Position numbers and translations under genes: made by a program. A DNA stretch of 64,000 nucleotides from Hoeflea_A sp040932035 (GTDB lineage Bacteria; Pseudomonadota; Alphaproteobacteria; Rhizobiales; Rhizobiaceae): contig NZ_JBFRBB010000002.1 in NCBI RefSeq assembly GCF_040932035.1, forward strand, positions 248,001 to 312,000, written 5' to 3'. Positions within the stretch are counted from its first letter, which is position 1; each line of letters opens with the position of its first letter. The notes below the pieces were generated by a model. It was not told the origin of the DNA. It searched no databases and was given only the letters and a program-made list of their open reading frames with translations. Shown one piece after another: positions 7,546-16,275 of the stretch.

Positions 7546-9482
7546 AATGCGCCTCCGCGCCGCACGCGTGCGATGGCGCTTTCAAGATCCTCATCGCTCA
7601 CCGGCTTCTGCAGAACCTGCACGCCAACGGGAGCCGCCGCCTTCACCGGGCGCGCGCCGTGGCCCGTTATCAGGACAACGCCCAGTTTTGGAAAGTCCGC
7701 CGCTAGGGTTTCCGCAAACGCCAGACCGGACCGGCCAGTCAGGGCCACGTCGCTGATAACCATCCAGATGCCTTCAACGCCGGCAAGCAGTTGCTCTGCA
7801 TCTTCGGCGCTCTCCGCCTCAAGGACGGCATGGCCTAGCGAGACCAATTGGCGACGCAACACACGCCGGACCTGCTTGTCGTCTTCGATCAGCAGAATCG
7901 GACCGTCGCGGGGTTCGGGCGGCGTGGCTGCCACGCTCCTGTCCGGAGCTCTTGATTGAGCCGGCTCGGCACGTGGCAACAACAGTGTAAACGCCGTCCC
8001 GCGCCCGGGGTGGCTGTGTACCTCGATGGCACCCTCGGATTGTTCGACAAACGCAAAGACCATTGCCAGCCCAAGGCCCGCACCGCGTTCAGGCCGGCCG
8101 GAATAGAACGGATCGAAAATGAGCCGTTGCTCCTCCGGGGCCATGCCGCGGCCGGTATCCTTTACTTTCAGCCTGCAAAACGATCCCGGCGAGAGCCTCA
8201 GGGCCTGAGCCTGTTCGGAGCCGAGAACCGCCTCGTCGCACGACAAGGTAATGCGCCCGGGGCCATCGAGGGCCGCGTTCGCATTGACCACAAGGTTGAT
8301 CAGCGCCATTTCGAGTTGCCCGCGGTCTGCCTTAAGCCAGGGGTCACTGCCGTCGCCGCAAGAGCGCAACTCGGTGCTTTCCGGGAGAGAGGCCGTGAGG
8401 ATTGCGATGACGTCCTCGATCGCATCGCGCGCCCGGATCGGACTCGCCCGATGAATCTGACGGCGGGTCAGGGTGAGCAGACGTTCAGTCAGCAGCGCGC
8501 CCCGCCGGGCGGCTCCAACCGCTGGATCCAGGTATTCTTTACTGAGTTCCCCGTCCTGCAGCCGGTCCTGAAGAGGCGAAAGATTGCCGAGAACAATAGT
8601 CAGCAGATTATTGAAATCGTGCGCGATCCCCGCAGCCATCCGGCCAAGCGCCTCCATCTTTTGCGCCTGCGCCAGTGTCCGGTCGGCAGCTTTTTGCCGC
8701 GTCAGATCGATGGAGAGCACATAAAAGCCGGAAACGGATCCTCCGCTGCCGAACTCCGGCCGAAGGAAAGTGCGGATATCCTTTCGGCGTCCGTCGGCGA
8801 GTTCGATCTCCAGATCGAAGTCTACAGATACGCCGCTCAACGCCTGAGTAAATCTCGCGCCGCTGGCCGCCATGACCGGCTGCGGAAGGATCTGATCCGC
8901 AGGCCGTCCGATGATGTCGCCTTCGCGCCAACCATAGGCCCTCGAAAACCGGGCGTTGGCGAAACGAAACACCAGATCTTTGTCGAGATGCGCGATACCG
9001 GCCTTGACTTCGTTTGCGATGATCCTCAGCCGGGTCTCGTTTTCCCGCAGGGCTTTGGTCCGCTCAGCTACGCGGTCTTCCAGCCAGGCCTCACGAAGCC
9101 GTTCTTCGGTCACGTCCGTATAGACCGTGACAAATCCGCCATCCGGCAGGGGCGAACCTTCCACATGCAGGATTGTGCCATCGGGCCGGGTCCGTTCGAA
9201 AGTGTGGGGCTCGAATTTCATGGCCTGTTCGACGCGCTGGCGCACAAGCGATTCGACATCGCCCGTGCCGTACTCCCCGCGCCGGGCGTTGTGGCGCATG
9301 AACGCTGCAAACTCTGTGCCGGGCTTTGAAAGTTCGGCAGGAAAGTCCAGCAATTCCAGAAACTTAGCGTTGCATGCGACAAGCCGCAGTTGATCGTCAA
9401 AGACCGTGATCCCCTGCCCGATATGTTCTATCGCGGCACGGACCGTATCGAGGTTGTGATTATTTGCAGCAGCGGGATTCAT
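7542..9482 (-). CDS. PAS-domain hybrid sensor histidine kinase
   Basis: 646 residues from ATG 9482 (MNPAAANNHNLD). The open frame continues upstream to 11153, but that part is antisense to the acyl-CoA ligase, so the start is placed just before the first PAS domain. Domains: PAS_7-type sensor (about 10-125), second PAS (about 150-262), DHp helix with phosphorylatable His288 in AAGIAHDFNN, ATPase domain with NLVVNAN, DTGRGM and GAGLGLAM (about 385-503), and a C-terminal receiver with Asp578 (MVISDVALTG) and the Lys of LQKPVS. No membrane segment is visible, so it senses a cytoplasmic signal. It is coupled to the response-regulator gene by a 4-bp overlap. Confidence 0.9.
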   Translation of the reverse strand: MNPAAANNHNLDTVRAAIEHIGQGITVFDDQLRLVACNAKFLELLDFPAELSKPGTEFAAFMRHNARRGEYGTGDVESLVRQRVEQAMKFEPHTFERTRPDGTILHVEGSPLPDGGFVTVYTDVTEERLREAWLEDRVAERTKALRENETRLRIIANEVKAGIAHLDKDLVFRFANARFSRAYGWREGDIIGRPADQILPQPVMAASGARFTQALSGVSVDFDLEIELADGRRKDIRTFLRPEFGSGGSVSGFYVLSIDLTRQKAADRTLAQAQKMEALGRMAAGIAHDFNNLLTIVLGNLSPLQDRLQDGELSKEYLDPAVGAARRGALLTERLLTLTRRQIHRASPIRARDAIEDVIAILTASLPESTELRSCGDGSDPWLKADRGQLEMALINLVVNANAALDGPGRITLSCDEAVLGSEQAQALRLSPGSFCRLKVKDTGRGMAPEEQRLIFDPFYSGRPERGAGLGLAMVFAFVEQSEGAIEVHSHPGRGTAFTLLLPRAEPAQSRAPDRSVAATPPEPRDGPILLIEDDKQVRRVLRRQLVSLGHAVLEAESAEDAEQLLAGVEGIWMVISDVALTGRSGLAFAETLAADFPKLGVVLITGHGARPVKAAAPVGVQVLQKPVSDEDLESAIARVRRGGAL

Positions 9483-9548
9483 CTTGTGATCTGCGTGACT
9501 TCGGAATGAACATGCCATGGCGATGGCGCGTTTGGAAGTCGGCGTTAC

Positions 9549-9572
9549 AATTCGATACATTTCATTCGAATT
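9549..9572. promoter_or_regulatory. Inverted repeat in the kinase / acyl-CoA ligase divergent region
   Basis: AATTCGA and TCGAATT flank a 10-base spacer in the 141-bp gap between the divergent histidine-kinase and acyl-CoA-ligase genes. The centre-to-centre spacing of the half-sites is 17 bp. It is a candidate binding site for the adjacent OmpR-type regulator; such regulators more often use direct repeats, so the assignment is tentative. Confidence 0.4.
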
Positions 9573-9623
9573 TCGACAACATGGCTCGGCCAGCCTGCTC
9601 CCGATACCAAAGGGAGGAGCCAG

Positions 9624-11267
9624 ATGACGCAGGCGTCGTCGATATTCGATCGTGATCTTGACGCAAACAGCGCAAACTATGCGGCGCTCACACCCCTCGC
9701 ATTCCTTGCGCGAAGCGCTGAGATTTATCCCGACCGCCTTGCCGTGGTGCACGGTACGGTCCGCAGGACCTGGGCCGAAACCTACGCGCGCGCCCGGCAG
9801 CTTGCCGGCGCACTTACCCAGCGCGGCATCGGCCCGGGCGATACCGTCGCTGTGATCGCCGCCAACATCCCAGAGATGTTCGAGGCACATTTTGGCGTGC
9901 CGATGATCGGCGCCGTTATCAATGCGGTCAACACGCGGCTCGATGCGGAGGCGATTGCGTTCATCCTCGATCACGGAGAGGCGAAGGCCGTATTGGTCGA
10001 TCCGGAGTTTGCCGCCACCGTTCGTGCGGCGCTCGATCTGACACAGAATCCCGACCGTTTGGTCATCGATATCGAAGACGCGACCTTTGAGGGCGGTACG
10101 CGTGCCGGCACTCACACTTATGAAGAGTTTCTGGCGGAAGGTGACCCTGAGTTCGGCTGGGCGCCTCCAACGAATGAGTGGGATGCGATCACGCTCAACT
10201 ATACATCCGGCACGACCGGCAACCCAAAAGGCGTTGTTTATCACCATCGCGGCGCGCACCTGAATGCGCTGGCCCAGATACAGAGCTGGGACATGCCCAC
10301 CCACTCCACCTATCTGTGGACGCTGCCCATGTTCCATTGCAACGGCTGGTGCTTTCCCTGGGCGATGGCGGCGAATGCCGGCACATCCGTCTGCCTTCGC
10401 GCTGTCCGGCCCGAACCGATCTTCGATCTGATAGCCGCCGAGAGGGTCACCCATTTCTGCGGGGCGCCAATCGTCCTGAACCTTCTGGCGCAACACGCCC
10501 ATCTCAAATGCTTCGAGCATGAAGTGAAGGTGATGACCGCAGGCGCCTCGCCGCCTGCCGCCGTGATCGAGGCGATGGAGGCTATGGGGATTGAAGTCAC
10601 CCATGTCTACGGCCTGACGGAGGTGTACGGCCCGGCCGTCTATTGCGCCTGGAAATCGGATTGGGACAGCCTGCCCGCGGATCAGCGCGCAAGGCTCAAG
10701 GCCCGCCAGGGGGTCAAGAACCATGCCCTGTCCGAAATCATGGTCGCCGATCCTGCCACGCTGACGCCGGTGCCCCCGGACGGCCAGACGCTGGGCGAGA
10801 TTTTCATGCGCGGCAACAATGTCATGCGCGGTTATCTGAAGAACCCGAAAGCCACCGCTGACGCCTTTCGCGGCGGCTGGTTCGCCTCCGGCGATCTGGG
10901 GGTGATGCACCCTGACGGCTATGTCGAGCTGAAGGACCGGTCCAAGGACATCATCATCTCGGGCGGCGAGAATATCTCGTCCGTTGAGGTCGAGGACGTG
11001 CTTTACCGGCACCCGGCAATCTCGGAAGCGGCCGTGGTCGCACGTCCGGATCCGAAATGGGGCGAAAGCCCTTGCGCCTTTGTTGATCTTCTGCCAGACG
11101 AGCAGGCAACGGAGGCCGGGATCATCGCCTTCTGCCGCGAGAATATGGCTCATTTCAAGGCACCGAAGACAGTGGTCTTCGGTCCCCTACCCAAGACGTC
11201 GACCGGCAAGATCCAAAAATTCGTTCTTCGTGAGCAGGCCGCGGCGCTGAGCAAGGAGGCGGGCTGA
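9624..11267 (+). CDS. AMP-binding acyl-CoA synthetase
   Basis: 547 residues from ATG 9624, preceded by GGGAGGAG. It belongs to the ANL superfamily and forms an acyl-AMP and then an acyl-CoA from a free carboxylic acid, ATP and CoA. Motifs: YTSGTTGNPKG (P-loop), LPMFHCNGW, HVYGLTEVYGP, GWFASGDLGV with the AMP-binding Asp, KDRSKDIIISGGENIS, and the C-terminal catalytic Lys in KTSTGKIQK. The LPMFHCNGW pattern is typical of medium-chain and short-chain ligases including methylmercaptopropionate-CoA ligase-like proteins; substrate cannot be assigned. It is the first gene of a + strand run ending with a complete ABC importer, so the imported substrate is probably what it activates. Confidence 0.9.
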   Translation: MTQASSIFDRDLDANSANYAALTPLAFLARSAEIYPDRLAVVHGTVRRTWAETYARARQLAGALTQRGIGPGDTVAVIAANIPEMFEAHFGVPMIGAVINAVNTRLDAEAIAFILDHGEAKAVLVDPEFAATVRAALDLTQNPDRLVIDIEDATFEGGTRAGTHTYEEFLAEGDPEFGWAPPTNEWDAITLNYTSGTTGNPKGVVYHHRGAHLNALAQIQSWDMPTHSTYLWTLPMFHCNGWCFPWAMAANAGTSVCLRAVRPEPIFDLIAAERVTHFCGAPIVLNLLAQHAHLKCFEHEVKVMTAGASPPAAVIEAMEAMGIEVTHVYGLTEVYGPAVYCAWKSDWDSLPADQRARLKARQGVKNHALSEIMVADPATLTPVPPDGQTLGEIFMRGNNVMRGYLKNPKATADAFRGGWFASGDLGVMHPDGYVELKDRSKDIIISGGENISSVEVEDVLYRHPAISEAAVVARPDPKWGESPCAFVDLLPDEQATEAGIIAFCRENMAHFKAPKTVVFGPLPKTSTGKIQKFVLREQAAALSKEAG

Positions 11268-11323
11268 CGGGGCGAAGGCGCGGCGGCACTCCCTCCGCCG
11301 CGCCGGCCCGGGCCGATAGCACG

Positions 11324-12076
11324 ATGAAAAACACGCCCATTCTGCAAACCGACGCGCTGACCAAGGAATTTCGCGGCTTCACCGCCGTTGATGACGTAAA
11401 CCTGAAAGTCGGGCGGCACTCGATCCACGCGCTGATCGGCCCCAACGGAGCCGGCAAAACAACCGTTTTCAATCTACTGACCAAATTCCTGCCGCCGACG
11501 CGCGGGCAGATACTGTTCAACGGCAATGACATCACCGGCCAAAAGCCCGTGCAGATAGCGCGGGCGGGCATAGTGCGTTCGTTTCAGATCTCAGCCGTAT
11601 TTCCTCATCTGACCGCGCTTGAGAATGTGCGTGTTGCCCTTCAACGCAAGACCGGTGCGATCTGGCAGTTCTGGCGTGCCGAAAACACTTTAAACACGCT
11701 CAACCCGCGCGCCGAAGAGCTTCTGGCCAAGGTTGGGCTTGAGAACTTCTCTCACTCGCTTGTGGCGGACATGCCCTACGGGCGCAAACGTGCACTCGAA
11801 ATTGCGACGACACTCGCGCTCGAGCCTGAACTGATGCTGCTCGACGAGCCGACACAGGGCATGGGGCGCGAAGATGTCGCGCGGATCACAGCGTTGATCC
11901 GCGAAGTGTCAGGGGGCCGCACCATTTTGATGGTCGAGCACAATCTCGGCGTGGTTGCCGAGTTGTGCGACCGGATCACCGTTCTACAGCGGGGCGCGAT
12001 ACTGACCGAGGGCAGCTATGAGGAGGTTTCCTGCGACCCGCGCGTCAAGGAAGCATATATGGGGAAGGCTGCATGA
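11324..12076 (+). CDS. Branched-chain amino acid-type ABC transporter ATPase (LivG-like)
   Basis: 250 residues. Walker A GPNGAGKTT at about residue 43, Q-loop region SFQISAVFPHLTALENV, Walker B LMLLDEP and switch His in MVEHNLG. The signature loop is degenerate (MPYGRKRALEIA), as is usual for LivG-type subunits. The C-terminus with RGAILTEGSYEEV and ...YMGKA is the standard LivG ending. It powers uptake together with the LivF-like protein, whose start overlaps its stop (ATGA). The nearby ligase and sensor suggest a carboxylate, possibly aromatic, rather than an amino acid as the substrate (inference). Confidence 0.9.
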   Translation: MKNTPILQTDALTKEFRGFTAVDDVNLKVGRHSIHALIGPNGAGKTTVFNLLTKFLPPTRGQILFNGNDITGQKPVQIARAGIVRSFQISAVFPHLTALENVRVALQRKTGAIWQFWRAENTLNTLNPRAEELLAKVGLENFSHSLVADMPYGRKRALEIATTLALEPELMLLDEPTQGMGREDVARITALIREVSGGRTILMVEHNLGVVAELCDRITVLQRGAILTEGSYEEVSCDPRVKEAYMGKAA

Positions 12077-12780
12077 GCGGAACGGAAATTCTTCGTATCT
12101 CGGACCTGCATGCCTTTTACGGCGAAAGCCATGTGCTGCATGGAGTCGACCTGACCGTGCATGAAGGCGAGCTGGTCACACTTCTGGGGCGCAACGGTGC
12201 GGGGCGGACAACAACGCTCAAGTCAATCCTTGGCGTAGTGCCCCGGCGCACCGGATCAGTCATGCTGAAGGGGCGCGAGACGATCGGCGCCCAGCCCCAC
12301 ACCATCGCTCATCTTGGTGTGGGCTATTGCCCGGAAGAACGCGGCATCTTTGCCAGCCTCGATGTGGAAGAGAACCTCCTGCTGCCCCCGGTGGTCGGAT
12401 CGGGCGGAATGTCGCTCGACGAGATCTACATCATGTTTCCCAATCTGGCCGAGCGCCGCCGCAGCCAGGGCACACGCCTTTCGGGAGGCGAACAGCAGAT
12501 GCTTGCAATGGCCCGGATCTTGCGCACGGGCGCCGATATTCTGTTGCTCGACGAGATTACCGAAGGACTCGCCCCGGTCATAGTGGAGCGGTTGGACGAC
12601 GTTCTCGGCCAGCTCAAGGCGCGGGGTTTCACAATCCTGCTGGTTGAGCAGAATTTCCATTTCGCGGCCGGGCTCGCGGATCGCCATTTCATCATGGATC
12701 ACGGAAATCTCGCCGCCACGGTGGCGCGGGAGGAGGTCGAAACCTCGCAGGCGATCTTTGATGAATATCTGAGCGTTTGA
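12073..12780 (+). CDS. Branched-chain amino acid-type ABC transporter ATPase (LivF-like)
   Basis: 235 residues, starting in a 4-bp overlap with the LivG-like gene. Signature LSGGEQQMLAMARIL and switch His... in LVEQNFHFA position (Gln-Asn-Phe-His) match LivF subunits. Two departures stand out. The Walker A motif reads GRNGAGRTT, with Arg in place of the nucleotide-binding Lys, and the Walker B region reads LLLDEITEGLAP, with Ile where Pro is usual. The codon in question is CGG at about 12207, read directly. Since the LivG-like partner has a normal Walker A, the transporter may use asymmetric ATP sites, but some LivF homologues may tolerate Arg here. Confidence 0.88.
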   Translation: MSGTEILRISDLHAFYGESHVLHGVDLTVHEGELVTLLGRNGAGRTTTLKSILGVVPRRTGSVMLKGRETIGAQPHTIAHLGVGYCPEERGIFASLDVEENLLLPPVVGSGGMSLDEIYIMFPNLAERRRSQGTRLSGGEQQMLAMARILRTGADILLLDEITEGLAPVIVERLDDVLGQLKARGFTILLVEQNFHFAAGLADRHFIMDHGNLAATVAREEVETSQAIFDEYLSV

Positions 12781-12807
12781 CGCTCGCCAACTCGGAGGAG
12801 ACCAGAC

Positions 12808-14013
12808 ATGAAAATCATCAGGATCTTGGCCGCAGGCGTCTCTGCGCTTGCCATGACAATCGGGACCGCCCAGGCCGACATCAGCGACGGTGCCGTCAAG
12901 ATCGGTGTCATGACCGATATGGCCGCCGTTTACGCGGACCTGGCTGGCCAGGGCGCCGTGATCGCGGCGCAGATGGCCGTGGAGGATTTTGGCGGCTCGG
13001 TGGCCGGCGCGCCGATCGAACTCGTGACCGCCGACCACCAGAACAAGGCGGACATTGCCGCCAACCTGGCGCGCGAATGGTTCGAGAACGACAAGGTGGA
13101 TGCGCTTGCGGAACTGGTGACCACCTCGGTCGCGCTGGCGGTGTTTGAAGTCGCAAAACAGCAAAACAAGATCGCGCTTGTCTCAGGCGCTGCCTCATCA
13201 CCCCTGACAAACGACAAATGCATCCCGACAGGCATCCACTACACCTACAACACCCGCGCATTGGCCGTTGGTACCGGTTCCGCCGTGGTGAAAGAGGGCG
13301 GCGATTCCTGGTATTTTCTGACCGCTGACTACGCCTTTGGCGAGGCGCTGCAACGCGACGTGGCAAACGTGGTCAAGGCCGAAGGCGGCGCAGTATTGGG
13401 CACGTCCAAGCACCCGTTTCCGTCTTCGGATTTCTCATCCTTTGTGCTTCAGGCACAGGCCTCGGGCGCCAAGGTTGTCGGTCTGGCAAACGCCGGTGCC
13501 GACACCACCAACGCGATCAAGGCGGCCAATGAGTTTGGCCTAGTGGCAGGCGGCCAGACCATCGCGGCGCTGTTGACCTTCATCACGGATGTACATGCGC
13601 TGGGGCTGGAAACCGCCCAGGGCATACAGTTGACCACCGGCTTCTACTGGGATCTGAACGACGAGACCCGTGCCTGGTCCAAACGCTTCAACGAGCGCGC
13701 CGGAGCTATGCCGACCATGGTGCAGGCGGGCGTCTATTCGTCTGTTACGCATTACCTCAAAGCCATCGAAGCAACCGGTTCCGACGACACCGATACCATA
13801 CTGGCCTGGATGCGCGAAAATCCGGTCGATGATTTCTTCGCCAAGAACGGTGTGATCCGCAGCGACGGACGGATGGTGCACGACATGTATCTTGCCCGCG
13901 TGAAATCGCCGTCTGAGAGCAAGGGGGCCTGGGACTATTACGAGATCATCCGGACAATTCCGGGTGAAGAAGCCTATGGCCCGCTCTCCGAGAGCACGTG
14001 TCCCACAAAATAA
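12808..14013 (+). CDS. ABC transporter substrate-binding protein (LivK-like)
   Basis: 401 residues from ATG 12808, preceded by CGGAGGAG. A signal peptide (MKIIRILAAGVSALAMTIG, cleavage after AQA) sends it to the periplasm. The mature part begins DISDGAVKIGVMTDMAAVYADLAGQG-like, the standard opening of type I periplasmic binding proteins (Peripla_BP_6). It continues with AREWFENDKVDAL, YNTRALAVGTGSAVV and a long second lobe. It would capture the substrate and deliver it to the two permeases encoded downstream. Members of this subfamily bind amino acids, urea-like compounds or aromatic acids; specificity is not readable by eye. Confidence 0.9.
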   Translation: MKIIRILAAGVSALAMTIGTAQADISDGAVKIGVMTDMAAVYADLAGQGAVIAAQMAVEDFGGSVAGAPIELVTADHQNKADIAANLAREWFENDKVDALAELVTTSVALAVFEVAKQQNKIALVSGAASSPLTNDKCIPTGIHYTYNTRALAVGTGSAVVKEGGDSWYFLTADYAFGEALQRDVANVVKAEGGAVLGTSKHPFPSSDFSSFVLQAQASGAKVVGLANAGADTTNAIKAANEFGLVAGGQTIAALLTFITDVHALGLETAQGIQLTTGFYWDLNDETRAWSKRFNERAGAMPTMVQAGVYSSVTHYLKAIEATGSDDTDTILAWMRENPVDDFFAKNGVIRSDGRMVHDMYLARVKSPSESKGAWDYYEIIRTIPGEEAYGPLSESTCPTK

Positions 14014-14065
14014 CGCCAAACAGGGCCCCGGTACCAGCCGGGGCCCAAAAAAGCGAGGCCGGATC

Positions 14066-14956
14066 ATGCTTGCCGAACTTCTGGGATTTCCACCGCAAGT
14101 GCTCTTTGGACAGCTCCTATTGGGGCTGATCAACGGAGCCTTCTACGCGGTTTTATCACTCGGGCTGGCAGTGATCTTCGGCCTTTTGAACATCGTGAAT
14201 TTCGCCCACGGCGCTCTTTATATGCTGGGCGCTTTCGCCAGCTATTTTCTGCTTGTAGTCCTGGGCATCGGATATTGGGGGGCGCTGATCCTCGCTCCGG
14301 TCATGGTGGGTTCGGCCGGCATACTGATTGAACGCTTCCTGCTGCGAAGGCTCTCGGGTATCGACCATCTTTATGGACTGCTGCTGACCTTCGGCCTTGC
14401 GATCGTGATCGAGGGCCTGTTCGTCAAGCTTTATGGCGCTTCAGGCATTCCTTATCCCACACCCGAAGCGCTAAAGGGCGGTGTCAATCTGGGGTTCATG
14501 TTCCTGCCGTGGTACCGTGGCTGGGTCGTGGTGGCTGCTCTCGCGGTCTGCCTGTTCACATGGTGGCTGTTCGAGCGCACCAGGATCGGAGCCTACCTGC
14601 GCGCCGGTACAGAAAATCCCAGGCTGTTGCAGGCGTTTGGCGTGAATGTCCCGCTGCTGACAACACTCGCCTATGGCTATGGTGTGGCGCTCGCCGGATT
14701 TGCCGGAGTTCTGGCTGCCCCGATCACCCAGGTAAATCCGCTGATGGGCTCAAACCTGATCATCGTCGTCTTTGCCGTCGTCGTCATCGGCGGCATGGGA
14801 TCGATCATGGGTGCCGTCGTCACGGGAATCGCGATGGGCGTGATCGAGGGGCTGACCAAAGTGTTCTGGCCTGAAGCCTCGGCTACTGTGATATTCGCCG
14901 TCATGGCTGTTGTGTTGATACTGCGGCCCGCGGGCCTCTTCGGACGAACCGCATAA
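14066..14956 (+). CDS. Branched-chain amino acid-type ABC permease (LivH-like)
   Basis: 296 residues from ATG 14066 (MLAELLGFPP), preceded by GCGAGG; the longer open frame from 13964 overlaps the binding-protein gene and is not used. The sequence is a chain of about eight hydrophobic helices. It carries the LivH hallmark GLINGAFYAVLSLGLAVIFG, NFAHGALYMLGA, and near the C-terminus VVIGGMGSIMGAVVTGI, which contacts the ATPases. Together with the LivM-like protein it forms the inner-membrane pore of the importer. Confidence 0.9.
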   Translation: MLAELLGFPPQVLFGQLLLGLINGAFYAVLSLGLAVIFGLLNIVNFAHGALYMLGAFASYFLLVVLGIGYWGALILAPVMVGSAGILIERFLLRRLSGIDHLYGLLLTFGLAIVIEGLFVKLYGASGIPYPTPEALKGGVNLGFMFLPWYRGWVVVAALAVCLFTWWLFERTRIGAYLRAGTENPRLLQAFGVNVPLLTTLAYGYGVALAGFAGVLAAPITQVNPLMGSNLIIVVFAVVVIGGMGSIMGAVVTGIAMGVIEGLTKVFWPEASATVIFAVMAVVLILRPAGLFGRTA

Positions 14957-14967
14957 GGGAGCCGCAC

Positions 14968-15891
14968 ATGACCAGACCCATTGCAATCCTCATCGCGCTT
15001 GCCCTGCTGATCGCAGCCCCCTTCGCAATCTACCCGGTCTTCCTGATGAAGATCCTGTGCTTTGCGCTCTTTGCCTGCGCGTTCAATCTCATCCTCGGAT
15101 ATGGCGGTCTTCTGAGCTTTGGCCATGCGGCCTTTTTCGGCGGGGCGGCCTATGTCACAGGGCATGCGCTGACCGTTTGGGGCCTGCCGACGGAGCTCGG
15201 CATACTGGCCGGGACCGTAGCAGCCGGCGCCTTTGGCGCTGTAGTCGGTCAACTGGCGATAAGGCGGCAGGGCATCTATTTCGCCATGATTACGCTGGCC
15301 CTTGCACAGATGGCCTATTTCTTCTTCGTCTCCGCCGACTTCACCGGCGGCGAGAATGGGTTGCAGGGCGTGCCGCGCGGCTACGCGCTGGGCCTGTTCG
15401 ACCTGACGGACAATCTGGCCATGTACTATTTCGTGCTGATTGTCTTCCTCACAGGCTTCGCGGTGATCGCCCGTACCGTGCATTCGCCCTTTGGTCAGGT
15501 GCTGCGCGCCATTCGCGACAACGAGGACCGCGCGGTCTCGCTCGGCTACGACGTGGAGCGGGCCAAACTGCTCGCCTTCACACTCTCGGCTACGATTGCG
15601 GGCCTCGCCGGTGCCACGAAAACGGTCGTCTTCCAGCTTGCCTCACTGACGGATGTCAACTGGCACATGTCCGGCGAGGTCGTGCTTATGACCCTCCTCG
15701 GCGGCGTTGGCACGCTTATCGGCCCGGCCTTTGGGGCAGGCGTAATCATATCATTGCAAAATCTCCTTGCGTCGGGCCCGCTCAGCGCCTGGGTGCCCGT
15801 GGTCATGGGTGCGATCTTCGTGCTTTGCGTACTGGCCTTCCGGCGCGGCATCGTCGGAGAATTCGCCGCAATGATGCGCCGATCCTTCTAA
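14968..15891 (+). CDS. Branched-chain amino acid-type ABC permease (LivM-like)
   Basis: 307 residues from ATG 14968 with AAGGGAG just upstream; it starts 11 bp after the LivH-like gene. Multiple hydrophobic helices plus LivM hallmarks: GYGGLLSFGHAAFFGGAAY, the FTGGENGLQGVPRG loop and RAIRDNEDRAVSLGYDV followed by TLLGGVGTLIGPAFGAG. It completes a five-gene importer (two ATPases, binding protein, two permeases) behind the acyl-CoA ligase. No clear terminator follows; the next 300 bp are AT-richer and lead into the lexA promoter. Confidence 0.9.
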   Translation: MTRPIAILIALALLIAAPFAIYPVFLMKILCFALFACAFNLILGYGGLLSFGHAAFFGGAAYVTGHALTVWGLPTELGILAGTVAAGAFGAVVGQLAIRRQGIYFAMITLALAQMAYFFFVSADFTGGENGLQGVPRGYALGLFDLTDNLAMYYFVLIVFLTGFAVIARTVHSPFGQVLRAIRDNEDRAVSLGYDVERAKLLAFTLSATIAGLAGATKTVVFQLASLTDVNWHMSGEVVLMTLLGGVGTLIGPAFGAGVIISLQNLLASGPLSAWVPVVMGAIFVLCVLAFRRGIVGEFAAMMRRSF

Positions 15892-16213
15892 AGTCCGGAG
15901 GGAAACAAAGAAAGAGCATCGGATATCCCGTATTCACAGGTGTATGGGATTATGTCCTGAAAAAGTCTTTGGCTATGAAAAGACAATAAAATCAAAGCGT
16001 AAATAACTATTCGGGATGAGTTGAATGTCACCCCCACAATCCAGCGCGATTGGGAATTCCGGAAACAATAATAAATTCAAGCGCTTATAAAATTCACAAT
16101 CTAAAATAACTCCCTGCGCTTCTCCAATCCCGGTCCGCAATAGCTTCCTGCCTCCCCGGGAATTCCCCTTCACCATTCATTCACCTTTGTCCGGCACATT
16201 CACAACACTTGCA
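15892..16213. other. Intergenic region before lexA
   Basis: About 320 bp without a convincing gene. It is more AT-rich than the flanks and marks the boundary between the transporter block and the core lexA-comEC-gltX-gltA block. A weak GTCTTT / AAAAGAC hairpin near 15967-15986 might end the transporter operon but is not strong. Confidence 0.5.
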
Positions 16214-16228
16214 GAACACAACTGGAAC
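16214..16228. promoter_or_regulatory. LexA (SOS) box upstream of lexA
   Basis: GAAC-N7-GAAC here is GTTC-N7-GTTC on the other strand, the exact LexA-binding consensus of alphaproteobacteria. It lies 48 bp before the lexA start codon, so LexA represses its own gene. Confidence 0.85.
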
Positions 16229-16239
16229 ATATAGTGTAT

Positions 16240-16254
16240 GTTCTGTATTTGTTT
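16240..16254 (+). promoter_or_regulatory. Second, imperfect LexA box
   Basis: GTTC-N7-GTTT, one mismatch from the consensus, sits 11 bp after the first box and 21 bp before the lexA start codon. It may act as a weaker second operator. Confidence 0.5.
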
Positions 16255-16275
16255 CTCCGATTCGGGAGCACTGCG

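Noticed and set aside
7956..9329. 457-codon rightward frame
   Set aside because: It is antisense to the histidine kinase and has no recognisable domain.
10195..10600. Short leftward frames within the ligase gene
   Set aside because: They are shadows of the ligase coding sequence with no start signals or domains.
7542..11153. A 1203-codon leftward open frame
   Set aside because: Only the part up to about 9482 has kinase motifs. The rest is antisense to the acyl-CoA ligase, whose motifs are complete.
14677..15483. 268-codon leftward frame
   Set aside because: It is antisense to the two permease genes; the high-GC third position explains the long open frame.
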